Positions 7,240 through 14,560 of a stretch of DNA of 34,529 bases are shown here, in pieces; position 1 is the first letter of the stretch; the number at the start of each line of letters is the position of its first letter. The DNA lies in NCBI GenBank assembly GCA_035946615.1, contig DASYZB010000091.1, positions 1 through 34,529 on the forward strand, written 5' to 3'. The position numbers and the translations under genes are program-made. The DNA comes from Verrucomicrobiia bacterium (GTDB lineage: Bacteria; Verrucomicrobiota; Verrucomicrobiia; Limisphaerales; UBA8199). The notes beneath the pieces were generated by a model. That model was given only the letters and a program-made list of their open reading frames with translations. It was not told the DNA's origin and did not search any database.

Positions 7240-7341
7240 TGTAGGAGACGACGTCATGAGTCTCTGATCAAGATTGTCAGATGGCCGCCTTTGGTTCACG
7301 CGGAAGTTGCTGACCAGAGACTCCTTACGTCGTCTCCTACA
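7240..7341. repeat. 102-bp inverted-repeat element
   Basis: Two 31-base arms face each other. The left arm (7240-7270) starts TGTAGGAGACGACGT and the right arm (7311-7341) is its reverse complement with three mismatches. About 40 bases of unrelated sequence lie between. The size and long terminal inverted repeats resemble a miniature transposable element or a large hairpin unit. No flanking direct repeat is visible, and no second copy lies in this window. Confidence 0.6.
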
Positions 7342-7398
7342 CTCAGGAATCGCGGTTCGTTGCTTTGACTTTGTCATTGGCCCCGAAAAGTTCTTGCA

Positions 7399-7515
7399 GC
7401 GTACGGGTAATGCCTCCGTGACTACGGGGCTGCCGGCTGAAGCCGGCGTTCCAGACGCGCGGAACGCCGCCTTTAGGCGGCAGCGCCCGCCGTCACTAAC
7501 CGATTACGCGTACGG
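7399..7515 (+). mobile_element. 101-bp palindromic mobile element, copy 1, with target duplication
   Basis: The element spans 7407-7507. It begins GTAAT and ends ATTAC, and its two halves form an imperfect palindrome with inner hairpins GCCGGC-TGAA-GCCGGC and GCCGCC-TTTA-GGCGGC. The 8-bp direct repeat GCGTACGG flanks it on both sides (7399-7406 and 7508-7515), as expected of a target site duplication. It is 99 of 101 identical to the inverted copy at 10936-11036. It encodes no protein; movement would require a transposase acting in trans. Confidence 0.8.
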
Positions 7516-7563
7516 CGGAATTCATCTGTCTAAGGGCTGTACTTTGGATTATATTTTATTCTC

Positions 7564-7947
7564 ATGAATGATAATGCAATTCCATGGTTATTTGGGCTGC
7601 TAACAGCGGGTTGGTTTGGCCTCATGGCTCAGAGGGCAGAACGCAATTGGGTCCTGTGGGTGTTGGCTGGAGGTTTTTTTGGCTTAGTCACGACCACCTT
7701 TGTGTTCGGTTTGGGCCATGCGGCTGCCATTCCGTTCTCTGATCACCAGAAGGGCGCGCTCCATATCGAATGGACCGTGTTAGCGGGGGTTCTCATCGCC
7801 GTGTTCGGCGGGCTCTTTACGATTGGGCTCCGGCGCAAAAACGGCGGCGCCGCCGCGACTGGCAAGGCCGACCCGCAGCTTTCGGAGGGGCCGCCGGCCA
7901 ACGTGGGTGTCCCTGCGCAACCAGCGGCCAAGACATTAAAGCGCTGA
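7564..7947 (+). CDS. small integral membrane protein
   Basis: 127 residues with three hydrophobic segments: IPWLFGLLTAGWFGLMA, WVLWVLAGGFFGLVTTTFVFGLG, and WTVLAGVLIAVFGGLFTIGL. A hydrophilic, alanine- and proline-rich tail of about 35 residues (GGAAATGKADP... to AAKTLKR) follows and is probably cytoplasmic. No family is recognised. It follows the palindromic elements and precedes the aminotransferase gene by about 80 bases on the same strand. Function is unknown. Confidence 0.7.
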   Translation: MNDNAIPWLFGLLTAGWFGLMAQRAERNWVLWVLAGGFFGLVTTTFVFGLGHAAAIPFSDHQKGALHIEWTVLAGVLIAVFGGLFTIGLRRKNGGAAATGKADPQLSEGPPANVGVPAQPAAKTLKR

Positions 7948-8025
7948 TTCGTTGCACTGCCGCCGCCTTTATTCCTAAGCGCTGGGCTTGCCTTTCGCAG
8001 GTTGCTGGTGAAAAATTCGGTTCCT

Positions 8026-9114
8026 ATGGGACACGTCAAACTGCATATTCCGGGGCCGGTCGAGGTGAGCGAGAAGACATTTCGCGCCTTTTGCTCGCCG
8101 ATGATCGGTCACCGCAGCCAGGGGTTCAAAGATTTATACGCCAGGATTCAGCCGCAGTTGCAGCAACTGCTATCAACCAAGCAATTGGTTTATATCAGCA
8201 CTTCCTCGGCTTGGGGTGTTATGGAAGGGGCCATTCGAAACCTGGTCTCCAAGAAGGCGCTTAACTGCATGTGTGGCGCTTTTTCGGATAAATGGCTCGA
8301 TGTCTCAAAACGGTGCGGCAAACAAGCCGAGGCGCTGCAAGTGCCGTGGGGCTCGCCCATCCGCGCCGAGGAGGTGGATAAGAAGCTGGCGAGCGGCCAA
8401 TTCGACGCTCTGACCCTCATCCACAACGAGACCTCAACGGGCGTAATGAGCCCCCTGGCAGAAATCGCCGCACTCAAGAAGAAGTATCCGGAGGTGATGT
8501 TCATCGTCGATTCGGTCAGCTCGATGACAGCGGTGCCGCTGAAGTTCGACCAATTGGGAATCGATGTGCTTTTGGCCGGAACGCAAAAGGCCTTTGCGCT
8601 GCCGCCGGGGACCGCATTATTTGTTTGCTCTGCTGCAGCTTTGGCGAAGGCAAGCACCATGAAAGACCGCGGTTACTACTTCGATTTTGTCGAATTCCAG
8701 AAGAATGCGGAACAACACATGACGCCCAGCACGCCGAGCATCGGCCACGTCTTCGCGCTCGAATCGAAGCTGGGAGATATTTTTGCGGAGGGATTGGAGG
8801 CCCGTTACGCGCGGCACCAGCGCGCCAACCGGATGACGCGTGATTGGGCAACCCGGCACGGGTTCAATTTGTTCCCTGAAAAAGGATACGAATCCCTCAC
8901 GCTGACCTGCGTCAATAACGGGGCCAAACCTGGCAGCCGGACGGTCGATGTGCCCAAGCTGCAGAAACTGGTCAAGGAGCAGGGCTTCCTGATTGATGGC
9001 GGCTACGGAAAGATCAAGGGGACGACCTTTAGGATTTCCAATATGGGCGACGAGACCGAATCGAGCATGGGCCGGTTGTTCGAGGCGATGGACAATGCGA
9101 TGAAACAGTTGTGA
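8026..9114 (+). CDS. class V aminotransferase (alanine/serine-glyoxylate type)
   Basis: 362 residues from the ATG at 8026; upstream GTG and TTG codons in frame are less likely because MGHVKLHIPGPVEV is the normal start of the family. It is a pyridoxal-phosphate fold-type I enzyme. The SSAWGVMEGAIRN segment fits the phosphate-binding region, HNETSTGV and VDSVSSM provide cofactor contacts, and K188 in AGTQKAFALPPG is the Schiff-base lysine. Members transfer amino groups from alanine or serine to glyoxylate or pyruvate; exact substrates cannot be read from sequence. GGYGKIKGTTFRISNMGD near the C-terminus is typical. The next gene follows after nine bases, suggesting one transcript with the M32 peptidase. 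Confidence 0.88.
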   Translation: MGHVKLHIPGPVEVSEKTFRAFCSPMIGHRSQGFKDLYARIQPQLQQLLSTKQLVYISTSSAWGVMEGAIRNLVSKKALNCMCGAFSDKWLDVSKRCGKQAEALQVPWGSPIRAEEVDKKLASGQFDALTLIHNETSTGVMSPLAEIAALKKKYPEVMFIVDSVSSMTAVPLKFDQLGIDVLLAGTQKAFALPPGTALFVCSAAALAKASTMKDRGYYFDFVEFQKNAEQHMTPSTPSIGHVFALESKLGDIFAEGLEARYARHQRANRMTRDWATRHGFNLFPEKGYESLTLTCVNNGAKPGSRTVDVPKLQKLVKEQGFLIDGGYGKIKGTTFRISNMGDETESSMGRLFEAMDNAMKQL

Positions 9115-9123
9115 ACGCTTATT

Positions 9124-10614
9124 ATGGAGACCAAATTCGCTCCTTATCGGAACCTGCTGAAGCGGAGCCGTCAAATCGCCTGGGTTTCAAGCGCCGCCGA
9201 GGCGCTGGCCTGGGACATCGAGACCTACATGCCGCCCAAGGCCTTGGATTTTCGCGCCGAGCAAATGGGCCATTTGAGCGGCCACACCCACCGGCTCTTT
9301 ACCGCAAGAAAAACGGGCGACTGGATTGCGGCGTGCGAACAGAACGGTTTTGTTGCCGATTCCCCTGAGGCCGCTAATGTGCGGGAATGGCGCCGGCGCT
9401 ATGACCGAGCCGCGAAATTGCCGGCGCGATTGGTCGAGAGGTTTCAGAAAACCTGCGCGCACGCGCGCGAGGCCTGGAAGAAAGCGCGGCAGGAGTCGAA
9501 TTTTAAGATTTTCAAGCCGCACCTGAAGAAGGTGCTGGAACTGAGCCGGCAACGGGCCGATTACTGGGGCTTCCCGGAATCCCCCTACGACGCCCTGCTG
9601 GATGAATTTGAACCCGGCATGCGGGCCGGCCAGGCGCGCGCCTTGTTTGCCCAGTTGCGCCCCGCCATTACCTCGGTTCTCGGTGCCGCCCTTAAACGCT
9701 CGGCTTCAGTACCGGAAGATTTGCTCAAGGGCAACTATCCAACCACCGCCCAGCAGGCGCTCAACCGGCGCGCAGCCGAGGCCATCGGTTTCGACTTTTC
9801 CGCAGGGCGAATCGATACCACGACACATCCCTTTTGCACCACGCTGGGGCCCGGAGATTGCCGGCTGACCACCCGCTATAACGAGCAGAACTTTACCCAG
9901 TCCTTTTATGGCGTGCTTCATGAAGCCGGCCATGGGCTCTACGAGCAAGGGTTGCCCACCGAACATTTCGGCACGCCGCTGGGCAGCGCGGCCTCTTTAG
10001 GCATTCACGAATCCCAATCGCGCCTGTGGGAAAACCACATCGGACGCCACCCGGATTTCTGGAAGCATTGGCATCCCATCGCCTGCGAGCACTTTCCCGA
10101 ACTGAAGCGCATCCCTCCGGAACAACTGGCCGCAGCGGTCAACCGTGTCGCGCCTTCTTTTATCCGGGTCGAAGCCGATCAGGTCACTTACGACCTGCAC
10201 ATCATCCTGCGATTCGAAATTGAAGTGAAGATGATCGAGGGCCAGTTGCCCGTGGCCGATGTGCCGGCCTATTGGAACGAGGAATTCCAGAAGATGCTCG
10301 GGTTAAAAATCACCAGGGACTCTGACGGTTGCTTGCAGGACATCCACTGGAGCATGGGGAGTATCGGCTACTTCCCCACTTACACTTTAGGCAACCTCAA
10401 TGCGGCCCAACTCATGCGCCGGGCGATGGCGGATAACCCAAACCTGGAATCCGCGCTTGCTCAGGGACAGTATCAAACGTTGCTGGCCTGGTTGCGCCAG
10501 AAGGTCCATCGTCATGGCCTGCGCTACCTGCCGCAGGAACTGATGCAGCAGGCCACGGGCGAAACCACCCAGACAGCCCATCACCTGGAGTACTTGCGCG
10601 CGAAATTCTTGTAG
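9124..10614 (+). CDS. M32 family metallocarboxypeptidase (Taq-type)
   Basis: 496 residues, normal for the family. The zinc-binding HEAGH motif is H266-H270 (GVLHEAGHGLYEQGL), and the third ligand is probably E296 in GIHESQSRLWEN, both diagnostic of carboxypeptidase Taq. The substrate-loop segment (HPFCTTLGPGDCRLTTRY) and the C-terminal GSIGYFPTYTLGNLNAAQL are also characteristic. The enzyme removes C-terminal amino acids from peptides and has no signal peptide, so it acts in the cytoplasm. It lies directly after the aminotransferase gene. A hairpin terminator follows at 10630. Confidence 0.95.
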   Translation: METKFAPYRNLLKRSRQIAWVSSAAEALAWDIETYMPPKALDFRAEQMGHLSGHTHRLFTARKTGDWIAACEQNGFVADSPEAANVREWRRRYDRAAKLPARLVERFQKTCAHAREAWKKARQESNFKIFKPHLKKVLELSRQRADYWGFPESPYDALLDEFEPGMRAGQARALFAQLRPAITSVLGAALKRSASVPEDLLKGNYPTTAQQALNRRAAEAIGFDFSAGRIDTTTHPFCTTLGPGDCRLTTRYNEQNFTQSFYGVLHEAGHGLYEQGLPTEHFGTPLGSAASLGIHESQSRLWENHIGRHPDFWKHWHPIACEHFPELKRIPPEQLAAAVNRVAPSFIRVEADQVTYDLHIILRFEIEVKMIEGQLPVADVPAYWNEEFQKMLGLKITRDSDGCLQDIHWSMGSIGYFPTYTLGNLNAAQLMRRAMADNPNLESALAQGQYQTLLAWLRQKVHRHGLRYLPQELMQQATGETTQTAHHLEYLRAKFL

Positions 10615-10629
10615 AAACGGGTAAGTGAG

Positions 10630-10693
10630 ACGGAGTGATGCAGTATTGGCGTGATGGAGTGGTGGGAAACCCAATACTCCAGCACTCCGTTTT
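10630..10693. terminator. hairpin terminator between converging genes
   Basis: The 20-base arms ACGGAGTGATGCAGTATTGG (10630-10649) and its near reverse complement (10671-10690) pair with two mismatches, and a TTTT run ends at 10693. It lies between the stop of the M32 peptidase gene (plus) and the stop of the small membrane protein gene (minus), so it could stop transcription from both sides. It may also be a member of a dispersed repeat family. Confidence 0.6.
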
Positions 10694-10698
10694 GAGAT

Positions 10699-10878
10699 TC
10701 AGTCTTTCATCAGGCGGAAGGCGCAAACGATCAGTAGCAGCAGCGCAAAGCCGGCGATCGCAGCGGCCACGGACTCGACGATAACACCAGCCGTCCCCAA
10801 AATAACCCCAATGAACCCCATTCCGAACAGGACGTAATCCACGGGACCACGAGTGGTCGAATCAAAGTATTCTTCCAT
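10699..10878 (-). CDS. small membrane protein (59 aa)
   Basis: A 59-residue frame from an ATG at 10878 to a TGA at 10699. It starts MEEYFDSTTRGPVDYVLFG, has two hydrophobic segments (VLFGMGFIGVILGTAGVIV and AAAIAGFALLLLIVCAF) and ends RLMKD, a coherent hairpin membrane topology with charged ends. The ribosome binding site is weak (CTGAG about 7 bases upstream). It converges with the M32 peptidase gene across a shared hairpin and has a palindromic mobile element about 60 bases upstream. No family is recognised. Confidence 0.6.
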   Translation of the reverse strand: MEEYFDSTTRGPVDYVLFGMGFIGVILGTAGVIVESVAAAIAGFALLLLIVCAFRLMKD

Positions 10879-10935
10879 AATTACTCAGAATTTAGAACAA
10901 GGGCAGAGAAACGCAATGGAACAAACCCATGGAAC

Positions 10936-11036
10936 GTAATCGGTTAGTGACGGCGGGCGCTGCCGCCTAAAGGCGGCGTTCCGCGCGTCCGGAACGCCGG
11001 CTTCAGCCGGCAGCCCCGTAGTCACTGAGGCATTAC
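10936..11036 (-). mobile_element. 101-bp palindromic mobile element, copy 2, inverted
   Basis: In reverse orientation this matches copy 1 (7407-7507) at 99 of 101 positions, with the same GTAAT...ATTAC ends. The 8-bp direct repeat CATGGAAC flanks it (10928-10935 and 11037-11044). This sequence differs from the one around copy 1, which indicates independent insertions at different targets. It lies between the 59-residue membrane protein gene and the PRC-barrel gene. Confidence 0.8.
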
Positions 11037-11098
11037 CATGGAACCAACCCTTGCTCCCCCTGGTCTTGAGGCGTAAGTTGACATCGAAAGGGCGGTTT

Positions 11099-11920
11099 AT
11101 GCTGCGAAAGACCAAAGAACTGCGACACGCCAAGCTGAGCGCGCGTGATGGGAAGATCGGGCATCTCGAAGACTTCTATTTCGACGACCAGACCTGGACC
11201 ATGCGCTACCTGGCGGCAGATACCGGCGACTGGCTGCCTCAGCGCAAAGTGCTGATCTCGCCTTTTGCTGTAGCGGCCATCCACTTGGAGCGACATAAGG
11301 CCATCGAGGTCAATCTCACCAAAAAACAAATCAAGGACAGCCCCTCCATTGAAACCCATAAACCCGTTTCGCGGCAATTCGAGGCGGAGTACTTTCAGTA
11401 TTATGGCTGGCCTTATTATTGGCCCGGACCATTACTTTGGGGACCGCTGGAAGCGCCGGGCGCTTTCATTCCATCGGCGTTTCCACCTGAACCGCACCCT
11501 CGCCAGGCGCCCGAGGGGCCGGATGCCCACTTGCGCAGTGTGTTCGAAATAATCGGGTTCAACGGCTACCAGGTCCAGGCACTCGACGAGGTATTCGGCC
11601 ACATCGAGGAGTTTATCTTCGATGATCAGACCTGGTCGATTCGCTATCTGGTGGCTGATAGGCGCCATTGGCTGCCGGCAAAACGCGCGCTCCTGGCGCC
11701 TCAGTGGATTTCCTGGGTGAGTTGGCCTGAAGCAAGGGTCTATATCGATCTGGATAAGGAAACTGTCCGGCGCGCCCCGGAATATGAGCCCTCCAAACCG
11801 ATTACGCGCGAATACGAAGAGAAGCTCTTCACCCATTACACCCGCCAGCCCTATTGGGAGATGCAAGGCGCTTCAAAAAGCTCCCAGGAAAAGCAGAAAG
11901 CGGAAAGAGGAAATTTCTAA
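11099..11920 (+). CDS. tandem PRC-barrel domain protein
   Basis: 273 residues from the ATG at 11099; a TTG at 11051 is an alternative. Two homologous PRC-barrel-like domains are visible. The first has GKIGHLEDFYFDDQTWTMRYLAADTGDWLPQRKVLISP in its core; the second has VFGHIEEFIFDDQTWSIRYLVADRRHWLPAKRALLAP. A linker rich in Pro, Trp and Tyr (YYGWPYYWPGPLLWGPL) joins them. PRC-barrels are small beta-barrels found in RimM, photosynthetic reaction centre H subunits and stress proteins. This double form is common in soil and marine bacteria without known function. There is no signal peptide. A long inverted repeat overlaps its 3' end. Confidence 0.85.
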   Translation: MLRKTKELRHAKLSARDGKIGHLEDFYFDDQTWTMRYLAADTGDWLPQRKVLISPFAVAAIHLERHKAIEVNLTKKQIKDSPSIETHKPVSRQFEAEYFQYYGWPYYWPGPLLWGPLEAPGAFIPSAFPPEPHPRQAPEGPDAHLRSVFEIIGFNGYQVQALDEVFGHIEEFIFDDQTWSIRYLVADRRHWLPAKRALLAPQWISWVSWPEARVYIDLDKETVRRAPEYEPSKPITREYEEKLFTHYTRQPYWEMQGASKSSQEKQKAERGNF

Positions 11921-12027
11921 AGGGGGCATGTTTTGAAAGTGGTCGGCTCTCCCGTCGTTCTCCTCGAAACCCCCGGAAAACCGAGGACGAATAGCGGCAG
12001 TTTCACTTCTGCTTTCCGCTTTCTGCT
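11892..12027. repeat. 16-bp perfect inverted repeat, wide spacing
   Basis: AGCAGAAAGCGGAAAG (11892-11907, inside the last codons of the PRC-barrel gene) recurs as its exact reverse complement at 12012-12027, 104 bases later. The match extends by two more bases outward. It could fold in the transcript between the PRC-barrel gene and glyQS, or it may be a dispersed low-complexity repeat. Confidence 0.5.
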
Positions 12028-12095
12028 TTAACCAATGAGGCATCATTCCCATCCTCATTGACATCCCAAGCAGCTTTAAGAACACTGCGCGTCTT

Positions 12096-13889
12096 ATGGC
12101 TGAACCCAAGACGGGCGAGTTGATGGAGAAAATCGTTTCGCTTTGCAAGCGGCGGGGTTTCATTTTCCAATCCTCAGAAATCTACGGTGGTTTGAACGGG
12201 TTCTGGGATTACGGCCCGCTTGGGGCCGAGCTTAAGCGCAACATCAAAGAGTGCTGGTGGCGCCAGATGAGCCAATTGCGCGACGATGTGGTGGGCCTGG
12301 AGGCTTCGATTATCATGCACCCCCGCATTTGGGAGGCCAGCGGCCACACCAGCACCTTTAGCGATTTAATGGTCGATTGTCTCCTGACCCAAAAGCGGTT
12401 CCGGGCCGACCAAATCGAGCCACAAAGCGGCGTAGCGTGGTTTTATTCCGGCGCCACCGATGGGGCCAAAGATTGCAAGGAGCACTTCTCGGTGCTGGTC
12501 GCCAAGGGCAAACCGGTCGAAAGCGCCCGCCGGGCGGCGGCAACGTTTTACCGCCAGCGCGGTCTGCAGGAACCCGTCCTGGCGGGCGAACGCTCCGAGC
12601 TGGTGCAGAACTCGACGCGCTACAATCCCGAGAACGGCAGCCTGCTGACTGAACCTCGCGCCTTTAACCTGATGCTCAAGACCTATGTCGGCCCAGTCGA
12701 GAGCGAGGATAACAAATCCTACCTTCGGCCCGAGACGGCCCAGGCCATTTTTGTTCAATTCAAGAACGTGCTGGAAGTATCGAGGCAGCGGGTGCCCTTT
12801 GGGATATGCCAGGTCGGCAAGGCCTTTCGCAATGAAATCAATCCGCGTAACTTCACCTTCCGCTCGCGCGAATTCGAGCAGATGGAACTCGAGTTTTTCA
12901 TCAAGCCTGACGAGGCAATCGAAGCCATTTGCGGGAGCGTCGCCCAATCGAGCGGCCCGGGCCATCCGGGCGAACCGCAACCCAACTGGGGCTGGCAGCT
13001 TTGGCACCAATACTGGGTCGAGGAGCGCCTTCGGTTTTATGAAAGTATCGGCCTGCCCCGCAGGTCGCTGGTCGAGTATTGGCAAAAACCGCAGGAACTG
13101 GCTCATTATGCCCGTGCGACGGTCGATATTCTCTTCAAATTCCCGTTCAGCAAACGGGACGAAAGCGGCGAACTGACGGGTGAGGAGCTGGAAGGAGTGG
13201 CCGCGCGCGGGGATTTCGACCTCTCACAGCACCAGCGTTTTGCGGCCAAACCGATGAGCGTTTTCGATGAAGACCTCAAGATGGCCTGGCCTAAGCTGGC
13301 GGAGTCTAAAAAAGCCGAGCTGTCGCAACGCTATGGCCAAGGGCGCAGAAAGTATCTGGTAAAAATGGGCGAGACGGAAGAACGCGCCGAGGTGCAGGCG
13401 CGCGAGGATGCCGAATCTCTCGGAAAGGGCTACTATATACCCCACGTTATCGAGCCTTCGGCGGGCGTGGATCGGCTGGCCCTGGCGCTCATTTGCAATG
13501 CCTATACCGAAGACCAGGCTCCGGACGAAAAGGGCAAGCTCGAAGCGCGCGTGGTCATGAAATTTCACCCCCGAATTGCACCCATCAAAGTCGCCGTGTT
13601 CCCGCTGCTCAAGAACAAACCCGACCTGGTCAAAAAGGCAAAAGAGGTCCGTGACTTGTTGCGCCCGCACATGTCGGTCTTTTATGATGAAGCGGGCGCA
13701 ATTGGCCGCCGGTACCGGCGGCAGGATGAGGCGGGGACCCCCTTTGGCGTGACGATTGATTTCGAGACTCTGGGAGAACAAGGGCCGGCGCTCACCGACA
13801 CAGTAACCCTGCGCGAACGCGACAGCATGAAACAGGAGCGGGTCAAGATTGCGGCTCTCCCGGCCCTCCTGGTGGAGAAGGTTCGTTGA
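12096..13889 (+). CDS. glyQS: glycine--tRNA ligase, single-chain type
   Basis: 597 residues, the homodimeric (alpha2) class II glycyl-tRNA synthetase rather than the alpha2-beta2 form. Landmarks in order: the start EKIVSLCKRRGFIFQSSEIYGG; GFWDYGPLGAELKRNIK and the ASGH segment; an inserted region around residues 90-185; LRPETAQAIF; motif 2 as FRNEINPRNFTFRSREFEQME; motif 3 as EPSAGVDRLALAL; and a C-terminal anticodon-binding domain (APIKVAVFPLLKNK). It charges tRNA-Gly in the cytoplasm. No T-box or other leader element is evident in the 175 bases upstream. Confidence 0.96.
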   Translation: MAEPKTGELMEKIVSLCKRRGFIFQSSEIYGGLNGFWDYGPLGAELKRNIKECWWRQMSQLRDDVVGLEASIIMHPRIWEASGHTSTFSDLMVDCLLTQKRFRADQIEPQSGVAWFYSGATDGAKDCKEHFSVLVAKGKPVESARRAAATFYRQRGLQEPVLAGERSELVQNSTRYNPENGSLLTEPRAFNLMLKTYVGPVESEDNKSYLRPETAQAIFVQFKNVLEVSRQRVPFGICQVGKAFRNEINPRNFTFRSREFEQMELEFFIKPDEAIEAICGSVAQSSGPGHPGEPQPNWGWQLWHQYWVEERLRFYESIGLPRRSLVEYWQKPQELAHYARATVDILFKFPFSKRDESGELTGEELEGVAARGDFDLSQHQRFAAKPMSVFDEDLKMAWPKLAESKKAELSQRYGQGRRKYLVKMGETEERAEVQAREDAESLGKGYYIPHVIEPSAGVDRLALALICNAYTEDQAPDEKGKLEARVVMKFHPRIAPIKVAVFPLLKNKPDLVKKAKEVRDLLRPHMSVFYDEAGAIGRRYRRQDEAGTPFGVTIDFETLGEQGPALTDTVTLRERDSMKQERVKIAALPALLVEKVR

Positions 13890-13982
13890 AAGAGGCTGCT
13901 CAGACCACGACCCAGACAAAAGGCGGGCCAGTTCCAGAGGAGTCTTCAACATGCGCTACAACCGTAAGCTGCCGAGGATTCT

Positions 13983-14009
13983 CCCTCTCCCCTTCGGAAG
14001 GGGAGAGGG
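13983..14009. repeat. perfect 12-bp hairpin between glyQS and next gene
   Basis: CCCTCTCCCCTT (13983-13994) and AAGGGGAGAGGG (13998-14009) pair perfectly around a three-base loop CGG, and a second GGGGAGAGGGG follows immediately. This is a very stable stem. Similar CTCTCCCC...GGGGAGAG palindromes are common dispersed elements in many GC-rich bacteria. Its downstream G-rich arm lies just ahead of the likely GTG start at 14030 and could serve as, or mask, its ribosome binding site. Confidence 0.65.
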
Positions 14010-14029
14010 TCGGGGAGAGGGGTCCCTCT

Positions 14030-14539
14030 GTGTGTAGTCCATCCCACGGTCCTCCCAGTCAGAAGCGGGCGCCCACGCTCTATGCCATCATCGCGATCAA
14101 GCTGCTCAAGGGATTACTCTTCGTTCTCCTGGCTATCACCGCTTACACGCTCTCGGATAACGATCTGCCGGCCGAATACAGGAATCTTCTGTTGCATCTG
14201 AAGCTGAACCCGGAACGGAAGTTCTGGGCCGATTTGGCTGTTCAAGTAGGAAGTCTCACGGAGCAGAAGGTCCTCTGGACGGCTGCCGGAACCCTGGTTT
14301 ACAGCCTGTTCTCCCTGGTCGAAGGCGTCGGGTTGGTTTTTCGCGTAAGCTGGGCGGGTTGGATGGCCATTGGAGAATCGGCATTTTTTATTCCAATCGA
14401 GATTTACCGCCTGGTCAGTGATCACCGCAACCACAAAGCTCCGGTGATGCTGTTGGTGATTCTAGCCATTAATATCCTGATCGTCTGGTATCTATTCCAG
14501 AATCGCCAGCGCCTGTTCCGCCATCATCACCGGCAGTAA
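14030..14539 (+). CDS. DUF2127-like integral membrane protein
   Basis: 169 residues from a GTG at 14030, chosen because GGGAGAGGGG lies about eight bases upstream. The frame remains open back to a TTG at 13886, which overlaps the glyQS stop, but that extension would translate a palindromic repeat. About four hydrophobic segments follow a short N-terminus: YAIIAIKLLKGLLFVLLAITAY, a central VLWTAAGTLVYSLFSLVEGVGLVF, ISxAFF-like WMAIGESAFFIPIEIY, and VMLLVILAINILIVWYLF. The pattern KLLKG...EGVGL...W-x(n)-E-x(n)-PxEIY fits the DUF2127 family, whose function is unknown. The next gene follows after 21 bases. Confidence 0.75.
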   Translation: MCSPSHGPPSQKRAPTLYAIIAIKLLKGLLFVLLAITAYTLSDNDLPAEYRNLLLHLKLNPERKFWADLAVQVGSLTEQKVLWTAAGTLVYSLFSLVEGVGLVFRVSWAGWMAIGESAFFIPIEIYRLVSDHRNHKAPVMLLVILAINILIVWYLFQNRQRLFRHHHRQ

Positions 14540-14560
14540 GGCACTTTCACAATCCTCCAC

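Noticed and set aside
7274-7567. A 97-residue plus-strand frame across the palindromic elements
   Set aside because: It translates the 101-bp mobile element and has no independent start signal or domain.
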